A stretch of DNA of 64,000 bases from Paeniglutamicibacter terrestris (GCF_012271785.1 NZ_JAAWVT010000007.1:62001-126000); one strand, 5' to 3'. Positions 42,299 to 50,823 are shown, counted from the stretch's first letter. Notes: generated by a model not told the origin, from the sequence alone. Numbers and translations: made by a program.

Positions 42299-45200
42299 GC
42301 CGTGTGAACGACCTTGCTACGCGGTACCGCAAGGCCAAAGGACAGAGCTTCCCAAGTGACCGACTGGTTATTTCCCATCAGCCGGCGGAGTCCCCAAGAC
42401 ACCCCACTCAGTCCCATGAAGAGGTCGGGGATGGGGGCTCCTGGGAGTCCACCAAGACGTGGCCCTCGAGAGCAGATGGAGCTGATCGATGCCTCGACGG
42501 TCCGATCCAGCCGCTCGTGGGTCCCACGTTGCAAGAATCCGGCCTCCGCTAGCATTTTGAGAATCACGAGGTTACCTAGTCGACCATGGCACAAGCAGTC
42601 GCCGAGGAAGTCAGCGCCAGTGGACAGGAGGCTTCCATCGATCTCATCGAGGATCGCTTTTGAGACTGGGTCAAAGATCCTTCCATATTCCTGTTGCCGG
42701 GCTTCGTCCAAAGAGTTCCAGGAAAGCGCCCTGGCCAAGAGAGCTCCGGGCGAACCGTGGCACCAAGCGCGCATGGACGCGGCAGGCTCCAGTCCATCAC
42801 GCAGGTCGGGCCAGTTAAGAGTATTCGCGTCGAAAAGGGAGTCATCAAAGTCAAGAGCGGCCCGCCCAAGAAGGAGCGCTTCGCGGTCCCCGGTCTCACG
42901 CGCACCCGCCAATAGGTAAGTAGCAATTCCTGCAGCACCATGTGAGAACCCGCCAAGAAGTTGACCAGTCTCAGGATCGCGCCACCCGATGCCTTGTGCA
43001 GCTTCTTCTGCATGTACCTTCAGGTGGCGCGTAGCCTTGGTTATCAGGGCTTGGAGTCGATCGTCGTCAACAATGCCTCTAACTGCAAGAGCAGTAGCGA
43101 TCGATCCAGCGCTGCCGGACATGACGTCGTACGTCTTATCTTCGTCGATGAGATGGATAAGTAGTTCGACCACATCCCGAGCCGCACCTTCTACATCAAT
43201 GTCGCGTCGCAGTCCTGGGACTGTGGCTAGGCAGGCCGCCCAACCAGCCAGACTGGATGCTGCACCAACATCCATTGCTCTCAATGCAGCCCCATCGCCA
43301 GCAAGGCCGGCGTGTACTATCGCTTCCATGGGGCGCATCGACCGGAGCAGGAGGTCGTGGTGAAGGGATACTTCGCTGGACCCCTCACTCTGAAGTGCTT
43401 GATCCGCGAGTAGCATCCCGGCACGACCGTTATAAGTTTCGAAGCCGACGGGGGCCACCGTCCAATGCGCGGCCGAGGCTGCGATTAAGGTCGTGCTAGC
43501 TAGGGTCTCTTCAACTTCCCTAAATCCTGCGACAGCCCTCCCCATGATCGATCTTGCCGGGCCATTTGCGGTCTCGGAGGAAGTCAGCCTCCCTAAGGTG
43601 TCTATGTTGCGAATAGGTGCACCAATAGATGCAAAGCTCTGCTCAATCACTCGTTTCTGATATTCCACGTGGGCGGCGTCCAAGACATCGACCAGTCTCG
43701 TGGCAAGGCGCTCACGGATTGTCGGTGCGCCAGCTACTTCTCCGTCCCATGGGGACGCGTCATCCAGAGAACAGCTGATGTGCGGAATATCCCCTACCAG
43801 CAACGAACGGTACTCGGAACGGATGAGTTCAAGTCGGCCTGGGGCATTAACGTAGCCGTTCCAAGCTTTGGCTAAGACAACATCGCGTGCCGTACCAAAC
43901 TGCAGGAAAAACGGGTGAAATGATTCCGAGAGGAGTTTAGCGTAGACCATGGTCGGTCGAGGAATATATCGCAGTTGCGCCCGGTCGAAATAGTCGACAA
44001 CATCATCCGGTCCGGACGCTAGCGCCACCTGAGTTCGGCATGCAGATGCGGCGGCAAGAAAGCCTTCGAGGAACTCTTCGCCGTGGATTCGCAATAATGG
44101 TTCGCCGGGTCCTCCGTCGTCGTCGATCAAGGCCTCGATGATCCGCGGCAGTCCCGCTTCGTCAGTGCTAAGTGTTGGGACGACCATGGGCGTCCTTTGC
44201 CCAGCAGAGTAGCCCACCACGCTGATGTCCGTCGCTTCAATTCCTCCGTCTGGGCTTCTGGATACGATCTTGCCTGGGACAATCCCTGCAACTGCAACCG
44301 AATCCATCAGCACACGAAAGGCCGGGTCTGCATTCTCATCGAGTGGTTGGGTCGCCTGTCGCGCGTCAACGCGAACAACTGTTTCCAAATCGACAGGGCA
44401 GGCACGCCCGCCCGCAAACCGAACGTTTTCGTGGTGGAAGTCATTTCCCCCGAGAATATTGATGACTGCGGATAGTGCGCCCAATGTCCGGGCTGCTCCG
44501 GCGGCATCTTCAGCCTCTAGCGGATCGTCCTTGATATGTTCATGCCACGACCAACTTCCTCGGTCGATGACGTGGGGCACAGCGAAGCTAAGTGGACCGA
44601 CATCACCAAAGAGCCGGTCACGCAAATTCTGAAGTGCGATTTCGTTCGTCCCACCTCGCGGTTTATACACGAGTACGCCATACCGGGTTGTAACCACAAT
44701 GACGCTTCGACCTTCCAGATGGGAGTCACCAGCACCTATCGAAATATCGATGACGTCAGGACCCTTCGGGAGCTCTCCTTCCGGATGATCGGAAAAGTCA
44801 AGGAACTTTTCTTCTTCTAGTACCGGCAGATCGAGCATTAGATGCTTTACGAACTCCAATAGCCGCGCCTGCCAGAAAAGTAGCCGAGTCACCACCAACC
44901 GAGTGAGAACCGGATACTTCCAAGTCAAGTTTTCTTCGAAGCGCTCCTGAGCGATGAGTTCGCCGAATGTCGCCGATGAATCTTCGTTGCCAGCCTGGTT
45001 ATGCAATTCTTGAACCAAGGTCCGGGTCGTTAGATTCTGCACGTCCTCCAACGGCGGAAGGTCAAGCAGTGCAACTGCCACTGCATGGACGAGGCGATTT
45101 TGCCTACTACTTGGGCCCGGCAGGAGTAATTCCATGGACTCACGCAGTTCGTCAACAGCTCCTTGAACGAGCGTCTGATAGGGCATAGTCGACGAGGAAT

Positions 45201-45546
45201 CCCGAATATTTGCTCGGCGCCACCATCGCTGGCGCGTAGCCTCCCATTCGGGTGGGGCGACCACGCCCGAAAGGTCACCATCGATTTCGGCCAGAGTCAG
45301 TGCCTTGCTGAGATCCATTGGATCCATCTGCAAAATCTCCGAGACCACTTCGATCCCTTCAGCCCAGACTTTGGTTTGGGACCAAAGGCCTAGCGTTTCA
45401 GGGCTCTCGGGCCTGATACCGGTGAAATCACCAGCTACTCCATCGAGATCTACAAGTTCCCGCGTCGTCAAGGCCCTCCACCACGGGAACGCCCTCTGCT
45501 CCGTCTCCGGATCAACTACGCTTCCCGTTTGCTCATCTACCAGCAT
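42295..45546 (-). CDS. lanM: Class II lanthionine synthetase LanM
   Basis: 1083 residues. The dehydratase domain carries VYKPRG (293-298), GNDFHHENV (367-375) and PVDLETV (384-390), which bind ATP and phosphorylate/eliminate Ser and Thr. The LanC-like cyclase domain has the zinc ligands Cys929 in WCHGSPG and Cys986-His987 in CLCHGRLGN, and GGFSHGAAGIATYL. A single LanM must modify both precursors; two-peptide systems often use two LanM enzymes, so shared use is notable. The ATG at 45546 has a GGAG site. Its end overlaps the next gene by ATGA. Confidence 0.95.
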   Translation of the reverse strand: MLVDEQTGSVVDPETEQRAFPWWRALTTRELVDLDGVAGDFTGIRPESPETLGLWSQTKVWAEGIEVVSEILQMDPMDLSKALTLAEIDGDLSGVVAPPEWEATRQRWWRRANIRDSSSTMPYQTLVQGAVDELRESMELLLPGPSSRQNRLVHAVAVALLDLPPLEDVQNLTTRTLVQELHNQAGNEDSSATFGELIAQERFEENLTWKYPVLTRLVVTRLLFWQARLLEFVKHLMLDLPVLEEEKFLDFSDHPEGELPKGPDVIDISIGAGDSHLEGRSVIVVTTRYGVLVYKPRGGTNEIALQNLRDRLFGDVGPLSFAVPHVIDRGSWSWHEHIKDDPLEAEDAAGAARTLGALSAVINILGGNDFHHENVRFAGGRACPVDLETVVRVDARQATQPLDENADPAFRVLMDSVAVAGIVPGKIVSRSPDGGIEATDISVVGYSAGQRTPMVVPTLSTDEAGLPRIIEALIDDDGGPGEPLLRIHGEEFLEGFLAAASACRTQVALASGPDDVVDYFDRAQLRYIPRPTMVYAKLLSESFHPFFLQFGTARDVVLAKAWNGYVNAPGRLELIRSEYRSLLVGDIPHISCSLDDASPWDGEVAGAPTIRERLATRLVDVLDAAHVEYQKRVIEQSFASIGAPIRNIDTLGRLTSSETANGPARSIMGRAVAGFREVEETLASTTLIAASAAHWTVAPVGFETYNGRAGMLLADQALQSEGSSEVSLHHDLLLRSMRPMEAIVHAGLAGDGAALRAMDVGAASSLAGWAACLATVPGLRRDIDVEGAARDVVELLIHLIDEDKTYDVMSGSAGSIATALAVRGIVDDDRLQALITKATRHLKVHAEEAAQGIGWRDPETGQLLGGFSHGAAGIATYLLAGARETGDREALLLGRAALDFDDSLFDANTLNWPDLRDGLEPAASMRAWCHGSPGALLARALSWNSLDEARQQEYGRIFDPVSKAILDEIDGSLLSTGADFLGDCLCHGRLGNLVILKMLAEAGFLQRGTHERLDRTVEASISSICSRGPRLGGLPGAPIPDLFMGLSGVSWGLRRLMGNNQSVTWEALSFGLAVPRSKVVHTA

Positions 45547-45594
45547 TTCTTTCCGCTCCTCAACAACCCGTATTCACTCAGTTATGGCCGCTTG

Positions 45595-45648
45595 GGGCCG
45601 GACGACGTCCGGCCCGGCCTCGTCTTTCGTAACGATGCCGGGCCGGAC
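45595..45648 (-). promoter_or_regulatory. Mutually exclusive hairpins between precursor genes and lanM
   Basis: Stem A pairs 45637-45648 with 45607-45618 (GTCCGGCCCGGC, 12 bp perfect, loop 18). Stem B pairs 45607-45615 with 45595-45603 (GGGCCGGAC, 9 bp, loop GAC). Both use 45607-45615, so only one can form. This sits between the stop of the second precursor gene and lanM. It may limit read-through so that precursors are made in excess over the enzyme. Confidence 0.65.
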
Positions 45649-45658
45649 TGACTTTGGC

Positions 45659-45862
45659 TCAGACGCAGCTGGGCGTGTTGCAGACCAATCCGCACTTCGT
45701 CCACGATGAGTACCAAGGCAGGCACCAGCAGCAGCCGAGTGTCTTCATCGTTTGACTACCGCGTGCAGCCGAGGCGATACCTTCAACCGATCCGTCGTCA
45801 AGGTCACTCAGATCAACGAATCCAGCCGGATCAAACTTTTCCATGGTGGCAGTAATTTTCAT
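45659..45862 (-). CDS. Lanthipeptide precursor A1 (six-cysteine core)
   Basis: 67 residues. The leader (MKITATMEKFDPAGFVDLSD to ARGS, 36 residues) ends in a GS site acceptable to C39 peptidases. The 31-residue core contains six Cys (core positions 8, 9, 11, 21, 25, 30), four Thr and three Ser. The core middle is LGCCWCLPWYSSW and its end CNTPSCV. The WY element and the CxxPSC-type end recall alpha peptides of two-component lantibiotics such as haloduracin, but the CTxxxEC lipid II motif is missing. Start ATG 45862 with AGGGGA upstream. It lies 57 bases after precursor A2. Confidence 0.88.
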   Translation of the reverse strand: MKITATMEKFDPAGFVDLSDLDDGSVEGIASAARGSQTMKTLGCCWCLPWYSSWTKCGLVCNTPSCV

Positions 45863-45919
45863 TTATTTCCCCTAAAGAAATTTAAAGACTACGAGACGGA
45901 CAAATTCTGACTCTAGGTG

Positions 45920-46111
45920 TTAGGCCCATTTGCCGCAGCAACCACGAGTGCCGAGTTGACAGGAGCCGAACAGCAGCGTGTTCCCGTCCCACTCCCACCA
46001 GTTGCCACCAGCCAAGGCCTGGGCCTCTGCCGAGTCCGCCGAAATTTCGTACAACGGGTCACCCGACAGATCAACACGACCCGCCGGACTTCCAGTTCTT
46101 TTCTTATCCAT
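45920..46111 (-). CDS. Lanthipeptide precursor A2 (double-glycine leader)
   Basis: 63 residues from the ATG at 46111 (AAGGGA six bases before). The leader (MDKKRTGSPAGRVDLSGDPL to ALAGG, 36 residues) ends in a classic GG site. Its AG-R-VDLS stretch parallels AG-F-VDLS in A1. The 27-residue core starts NWWEWDGNTLLFGS and ends GCCGKWA. It has three Cys (15, 22, 23) and three Ser/Thr (9, 14, 19), so at most three rings. The cluster of three tryptophans at the N-terminus is unusual. First gene of the operon, so it should be the most abundant product. Confidence 0.88.
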   Translation of the reverse strand: MDKKRTGSPAGRVDLSGDPLYEISADSAEAQALAGGNWWEWDGNTLLFGSCQLGTRGCCGKWA

Positions 46112-46237
46112 TTCATTTCCCTTCAAAAAAACTGAACGAATATCATGAATTTCAACGATTATCGCTGCATTCCATGACGTCAACGAGTCCAGTATTGTCG
46201 AAAGGCAAGGGTTAATCAATCAATTTTAGTCAACGTT

Positions 46238-46257
46238 GGTTGCATATGTGCGCAACC
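46238..46257. promoter_or_regulatory. Dyad upstream of the lan operon
   Basis: GGTTGC and GCAACC flank 8 bases (46238-46257), between the end of the HTH gene and the first precursor gene, about 127 bp before its start. It could be the operator for the neighbouring regulators. A possible promoter (TTGACG, then GATAAT/TAATCG) lies near 46145-46175 on the minus strand, read with low confidence. Confidence 0.45.
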
Positions 46258-46272
46258 TATATTGACGTGCGC

Positions 46273-46818
46273 CTACAAGCCTCCTTGGTCCTTAACATAA
46301 AAAACGTCCGGAAATCGAACCGCAGCAACTTCCCATTCCCGGGAGCTTTTTTGTTCAACTCGCCGCAGCGAAAGCATTGAATCGCGCCGCACCGACCACT
46401 TTCGGTCCGTCATTTCGACAGAGTGTTCACCATGCCTAGAAGCTCTCAGTTTCCACCCGAGTAGTCCTGCGGCTTCAAGGATGTTCACTTCGTCACCTCT
46501 AGTCGTGGGACCGAGCATTACCCTCGCACTGTCACTTGACAGCTTCAGACCTTCCTTGCCAAACCTCTGCTGCATGGCTTGCCGGGAGATGCCCATTGCA
46601 TCACCGAGCAGACTCCATGGCACCCCTTGTGCGCGAGCCGCTTGAACCGCGTCCTGCTGCAAGCGGAGTATCTCCGCCCGCATGGAGTCAAGTACCACGA
46701 CCGATCTAACTAGTTGCGAGGCGTCGAGCCCTTGGGACTCGTCCGGGTTCTCAATTCCCAGGCGCTGCAAGCCAATGCGCGCCAATATCGCCGCCAGCGA
46801 TTCGTCATTCGTGGCCAT
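46273..46818 (-). CDS. HTH regulator 1 next to the lan operon
   Basis: 181 residues. A central helix-turn-helix reads GVPWSLLGDAMGISRQAMQQ after a helical stretch (LDSMRAEILRLQQDAVQAAR). The C-terminal part (MTDRKWSVRRDSMLSLRRVE, then WEVAAVRFPDVFYVKDQ) is beta-rich and may sense a ligand. It shares order and motifs with regulator 2 at 47123-47653, in particular the HTH, the GPTTRGDEV / GPVTRRDEV block and a VxxxRFPDxFxV end. It follows the membrane protein gene by two bases and precedes the precursor genes, so it probably controls them. Confidence 0.7.
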   Translation of the reverse strand: MATNDESLAAILARIGLQRLGIENPDESQGLDASQLVRSVVVLDSMRAEILRLQQDAVQAARAQGVPWSLLGDAMGISRQAMQQRFGKEGLKLSSDSARVMLGPTTRGDEVNILEAAGLLGWKLRASRHGEHSVEMTDRKWSVRRDSMLSLRRVEQKSSREWEVAAVRFPDVFYVKDQGGL

Positions 46819-46820
46819 GA

Positions 46821-47090
46821 TCAGTTCTCATCCGAAGGCTTCCAGGAAGTGCCATCCGCAGCGTGGAGGCTGGAACTCCGCCTGTCGATTAGGAAGCAAG
46901 CGATCCATGCAAGGACTGCAATCAAGAATGCGACACTAGCCGGGGCGAGAATCAGCACCGGTAGCGGCATGCCAACCAACAGGCTTAGAAGTAGAACAAC
47001 AGCCAGACCAATCGTGATCCATTTGGCGATACGCCTGTAGAGGTCCAACTTACGTTGCTGCGCATTTATGTTTTTCTCGTTTTCAATCAT
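46821..47090 (-). CDS. Two-TM protein between the two HTH regulators
   Basis: 89 residues. Two adjacent membrane segments (about 24-64, IAKWITIGLAVVLLLSLLVG and LPVLILAPASVAFLIAVLAW) with charged ends inside. It lies 32 bases after regulator 2 and 2 bases before regulator 1. A membrane signal protein working with the regulators, or an additional immunity protein, are both possible. Confidence 0.6.
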   Translation of the reverse strand: MIENEKNINAQQRKLDLYRRIAKWITIGLAVVLLLSLLVGMPLPVLILAPASVAFLIAVLAWIACFLIDRRSSSLHAADGTSWKPSDEN

Positions 47091-47122
47091 GTGTCAATGA
47101 TCCCTTGACACAAGTATCGGTG

Positions 47123-47653
47123 TCAACCATCAATGAGACGACGTACAAGAAAACAATCAGGAAACCGGATGCTGGAGACGCTCCATCCATCACCGTCAGG
47201 TGGGGACGGTGAGAATACAAAGCGACGACTCAATTCCCATTGTCCATTCGTCGTCCGCCTCAACAGGTGGTGCCCATGGAACGATTGCGTGGGAATCCAG
47301 CCTTCCAGAGCCGAGGCACCAAGCTCCAAAACTTCATCTCGGCGAGTAACGGGCCCCAAACGACGCAGACCTTCGGCGCCCCCGCCCTCACCGCTGGTTG
47401 AGTACTTCTTTTGGACGGCCTGGCGAGTAACTCCCATGGCTTCTCCGATTTGAGACCAAGGGCTCCCATGCCACCGAGCAGATTTAACAAGCTGGCGTTC
47501 CATCCGCTCACAGTGCATCTTGACGACCGTCAACGCTTCCAACGTCTCCAGGGTCAGGGCTTTATCGCACGATCCTTCATGATCTTCATCGTCGCCATAT
47601 GCCTTCCAAGCGAGCTTTAGAATCTCCAGATCAAGCTGTTTCTCCGTGTACAT
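47123..47653 (-). CDS. HTH regulator 2 next to the lan operon
   Basis: 176 residues. Paralogue of regulator 1: helical N-terminus (TLETLEALTVVKMHCERMER), HTH GSPWSQIGEAMGVTRQAVQK, block GPVTRRDEVLELGASALEGW and end SSIRFPDCFLVRRLIDG. Two related factors could form a heterodimer, or one could answer the mature peptides and the other set the basal level. No two-component (LanRK) pair is present, so control of this cluster is unlike nisin-type autoinduction. Confidence 0.7.
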   Translation of the reverse strand: MYTEKQLDLEILKLAWKAYGDDEDHEGSCDKALTLETLEALTVVKMHCERMERQLVKSARWHGSPWSQIGEAMGVTRQAVQKKYSTSGEGGGAEGLRRLGPVTRRDEVLELGASALEGWIPTQSFHGHHLLRRTTNGQWELSRRFVFSPSPPDGDGWSVSSIRFPDCFLVRRLIDG

Positions 47654-47889
47654 GTCTTTCGACGCCTGTCATGGCGTCGGCCTCCGTTCGAAAACCTTCA
47701 TTGCCAACTTCTAACGATCTCATCTACGATCGCCATACGAGCCGACTCAGGATTAACATATCAAACACAGGAACTAAATAATAACTAGTCAGATGTTTGG
47801 AGTGTCATCGACCGGTGTCATATATCGGAGTGTGGATCCACCGGGGTTGCCGCGCAATCGTAATCAGATAAAGTCCGCGACCCCATCCT
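47654..47889. other. Intergenic, no gene seen
   Basis: Should hold the promoter of the regulator genes (minus strand). A palindrome could not be confidently identified. Confidence 0.25.
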
Positions 47890-48134
47890 CAATGCAGTAA
47901 GAATCCGGCAGATCGCGCACCGACTCCACGGCGGACTTTGATCATTTTTGGCCATCGGCCTTGCAGGCAGCAATCCGCCTGCTGACCGAGCTGTCCGAGG
48001 CACGTGGAGAGCACGTGGCACGGTTGTGGTTTAACAGCTCGTGCCTCTGGCTGGATGAGGACTTCCAGGTGAAGGCCATCATTGAAGACCGGTACAAGGA
48101 GACCCGGGCAGCGGCCAACGCCATGCTCCCCTGA
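47890..48134 (+). pseudogene. Degraded duplicate of the 52378 antitoxin-like gene
   Basis: In one frame IRQIAHRLHGGL, a stop, SFLAIGLAGS corresponds to IQEIVRRLNSGL to GLAGS of the intact gene at 52378. In another frame AAIRLLTELSEARGEHVARL, then EDRYKETRAAANAML matches its second half, with about 25 codons deleted in between and a stop at 48132. This is a decayed paralogue. Confidence 0.75.
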
Positions 48135-48647
48135 GGATTATCGGGTTGAACACGCGCTTCTGCGAAGGGACCTGACTTGCCGTCATCAAAGATCCGGTCG
48201 CCTAGTACCGGATTTCCAGCGCCACAAGACCCTGAACCTCGAAACGCCACAACGATGGACTACAGGGTGTCTACTGGATCCGCTGGTGCACAATTGCGCG
48301 GAGGCACCAATGGCCACCATCGGTTGAACTACCCGCGCTTTACACCAATTTGATGTCAAAGCGTTTGGCGACCACGTTGAAGTCCGGATCGAAAAAGTGA
48401 ATTCCCGCCCGGGACGACTCATCACAGGGTCCTGTGCCATTCCCAGATCTGTCCGCACCCCCAAAATGCCCAGTAAAGGTTCCGCTTGCGGACTGCGACC
48501 CATGTTCTAGACCATGGGTCATTCATGGACGACATCCTCGGGAAATATCGGCCGTCACTTGCGTACTCACGAATTCAGTCAGCATCGGACACTGCCTTAG
48601 CATGAGAATAACCGAACCTGGTAGCAACAGATGAGTTGGGGATCGAA
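48135..48647. other. Gene-free stretch
   Basis: No convincing ORF. It may hold remains of the partner of the degraded antitoxin-like gene, but I recognise nothing. The arginase-family promoter should lie near its right end. Confidence 0.3.
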
Positions 48648-49526
48648 GTGACCGATTGGGACCTTCAGCTGGTGGTGCCGTTATGGCAAGGCAGCGGCGA
48701 GCCTGGAATTGCGCAGGGCTCCACTCGTTTGGCCGAGATGCTCTCTCCATCGACCGTGCGACACATCGTCGAACCGGACTTTGGAACACGCGATACGCAC
48801 GCGAACAACGAGGACAACTCCTTGATCGAAAGCCACGATGCCGTCGAGACCCATCTGATCGCGGCCTCGAATGTCTTGCGGGCTCTTATGCCGAGCAGCC
48901 TACTAACCCTGGGCGGGGACTGCACCATGGAAGTGGCCTCAGTGTCGCACATGGCCTTAATCCACCCGGACCTGCACGTGGTGTGGATCGATGCCCACGC
49001 CGATTTGAACACGCCGGAATCCAGCCCCAGCGGACAAGCACACGGCATGCCACTGCGCACCCTCTTCGGCGAGGGCCACCCGGATTTGGTCCCGTCCACC
49101 ACCCTGTCTCCACAACGATGCGCGCTCCTGGGCACCCGCTCCATGGACCCTCCCGAGCAGGCATTCATTGCCGCACACGAGCTGCCAGTAATCAACCCCG
49201 AGCAACTGCAAAACGAACCGGACCTCCTGGAAGAACTTCTGGTCCGGTGGCTGCCCGACGGTGCACCGCTCTACGTGCACCTGGATCTGGATGTTCTGGA
49301 CCCCACAGTGTGGCCAGCGGTGGCTGTTCCCGAGCCCGGTGGGCTGGGCATCGCTACCTTGGTCGCGGTGATCAACAAGCTTCGGACCCGGGGCAACCTT
49401 GTGGGTGTAGGTATCACTGAATACGTGCCCGGAGTGGACCACAACCCGTCAACACTCTGGCCAGTGCTGGACGCGTTGGGCATCACCGTCCAAGGCCGCA
49501 ACAACAATGCAGCCCAGGAGGGATGA
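48648..49526 (+). CDS. Arginase/agmatinase-family ureohydrolase
   Basis: 292 residues from the GTG at 48648 (GGGGA just before). The binuclear manganese motifs are complete: LLTLGGDCTMEVA, HVVWIDAHADLNTPES and VHLDLDVLDPTVWPAV. Arginases make ornithine and urea, agmatinases putrescine and urea; the local sequence does not decide, and related enzymes act on formimidoyl-glutamate or guanidino acids. It is coupled to the GDSL esterase gene downstream (start overlaps or abuts). Why it is on the plasmid is unclear. Confidence 0.88.
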   Translation: MTDWDLQLVVPLWQGSGEPGIAQGSTRLAEMLSPSTVRHIVEPDFGTRDTHANNEDNSLIESHDAVETHLIAASNVLRALMPSSLLTLGGDCTMEVASVSHMALIHPDLHVVWIDAHADLNTPESSPSGQAHGMPLRTLFGEGHPDLVPSTTLSPQRCALLGTRSMDPPEQAFIAAHELPVINPEQLQNEPDLLEELLVRWLPDGAPLYVHLDLDVLDPTVWPAVAVPEPGGLGIATLVAVINKLRTRGNLVGVGITEYVPGVDHNPSTLWPVLDALGITVQGRNNNAAQEG

Positions 49527-49528
49527 GC

Positions 49529-50098
49529 ATGGTTCAGGCGAATGCCGCTGATATCGAGGAGCAGTCGGACCCGGATGTGCGAGTCTGCTTTATCGGTGAC
49601 TCCTTCGTGGCCGGAGTCGGGGACGCCCGACGCCTGGGCTGGGCCGGACGCTTGGCAGCGCGAAGCCATGCACAAGGACACGCGCTGACCGCCTACAACC
49701 TGGGCATTAGACGAGACACCAGCGCCGACATCCTCCGCCGCTTCCGGGCGGAATGCACGCCCAGGCTTCCTGCCGGAAGCCATGCGGGTGTGGTGTTGTC
49801 TTTCGGCGTCAACGACACCATGTTTGAATCCGGTGCATCACGGGTCGCAGCCGAAGCGTCGGTATCCCATTTGCGTGAGCTTTTGACGCAGTTCGGCAAG
49901 TCGGGGTGGCCTGTCCTGATGGTCGGTCCGCCAGCGGTCGATGACGATGCGCACAGCGAACGGGTCGTTGTCCTGGATGCCTTGTTGGAGGCTGAATGCG
50001 CTCGTCAGTCCGTTCCGTACGTGAGTGTCGTGAGTCAGATGCAGGTCCATGATGTTTGGCGGCGCGAGGTGCGCGAGGGCGATGGGGCTCATCCATGA
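49529..50098 (+). CDS. GDSL/SGNH hydrolase with premature stop
   Basis: 189 residues from the ATG at 49529, AGGAGG seven bases before. Block I is VCFIGDSFVAGVGD with the serine nucleophile, SFGVNDTM holds the Asn, and GDGAHP the Asp-His pair. A TGA follows GAHP directly at 50096-50098. The same frame then continues AGGYDALTTLLRPAWDSW to a TAG at 50186-50188, exactly the expected end of an SGNH domain. A single base change (probably GGA to TGA) thus removes the last 29 residues. All catalytic residues are kept, but the truncated fold may be unstable. Confidence 0.85.
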   Translation: MVQANAADIEEQSDPDVRVCFIGDSFVAGVGDARRLGWAGRLAARSHAQGHALTAYNLGIRRDTSADILRRFRAECTPRLPAGSHAGVVLSFGVNDTMFESGASRVAAEASVSHLRELLTQFGKSGWPVLMVGPPAVDDDAHSERVVVLDALLEAECARQSVPYVSVVSQMQVHDVWRREVREGDGAHP

Positions 50099-50188
50099 GC
50101 AGGGGGCTATGACGCCTTGACCACGCTGCTTCGGCCCGCTTGGGACAGCTGGCTTTCTGCACTGAGGGCCGGCCAGGCCAGCGTCTAG

Positions 50189-50463
50189 AGACGGCGGGTC
50201 TACAACGGCTTCCTTGCGAGGACCGGAGCAAATACCGCCCTGCTGCATCCGAATCGCTGCGGAGAACTGACGTGTAGCATCCGCTGCCCCCAAGCATTCA
50301 TACCGTCTCAGTGAGCGTTCGTCTGACGGAATTATGAAGGCCGTGCAGACGGGTGCTGAAATTTGTGCAGGCGACTTCTGAAAATGACATTTTGACCGGC
50401 GGGGGAATATCCCGGTTCCTTGGAAATGGAACGAAAGGATCTAGGGGCAGATCGACGCGACTG
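50189..50463. other. Short intergenic region
   Basis: No gene seen between the GDSL gene and the convergent collagen-tailed gene. Confidence 0.3.
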
Positions 50464-50823
50464 CTACTTGCTTGGCATCCAGTCGTTCCATTCTTGTGTG
50501 GACCAGCCGCCGGATCGCCCGGGCTTACCCGGTGTCCCCGGGATGCCAGGCCGTCCAGGACGGCCGCCGATCCCCGGCCTGCCTGGCACACCGCTGAGTC
50601 CTGGGCGAGGGATGGAGGCGGAGATGTCGCGCGTCATCCCGATGGCACGGTTCTGGGAGTCCCAGAAGACACCCTGTTCGAACCAACCAAGGTGGTACCC
50701 CTTCTGGTAGCTGATCACACTACTGCCGTTAACAAAACCTCGGTGCGCTCCGCCCAGGTCCAAGATGTCTTTGCCGTAAAGCCAAGCAACGACAGCGCCG
50801 TTCTTGTTGAATATCGGGTCCAT
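50464..50823 (-). CDS. 4-fold beta-flower type protein with collagen-like tail
   Basis: 119 residues. The first 65 residues (MDPIFNKNGAVVAWLYGKDI, then FEQGVFWDSQNRAIG) show short repeated DKNG-x-xxW/FxxxG turns. I associate this pattern with small bacterial beta-flower domains. Then comes a G-x-y stretch of about 11 triplets (GLSGVPGRPGIGGRPGRPGI, then GTPGKPG), as in collagen triple helices, and a short Trp-rich end (STQEWNDWMPSK). No signal peptide, so the collagen-like part is cytosolic unless exported otherwise. Function unknown. Confidence 0.75.
   Translation of the reverse strand: MDPIFNKNGAVVAWLYGKDILDLGGAHRGFVNGSSVISYQKGYHLGWFEQGVFWDSQNRAIGMTRDISASIPRPGLSGVPGRPGIGGRPGRPGIPGTPGKPGRSGGWSTQEWNDWMPSK

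Noticed and set aside
45913-46135. Other short ORFs overlapping precursor A2 on both strands
   Set aside because: The frame with a GG leader, ribosome site and leader similarity to A1 explains the region; the others have none of these.
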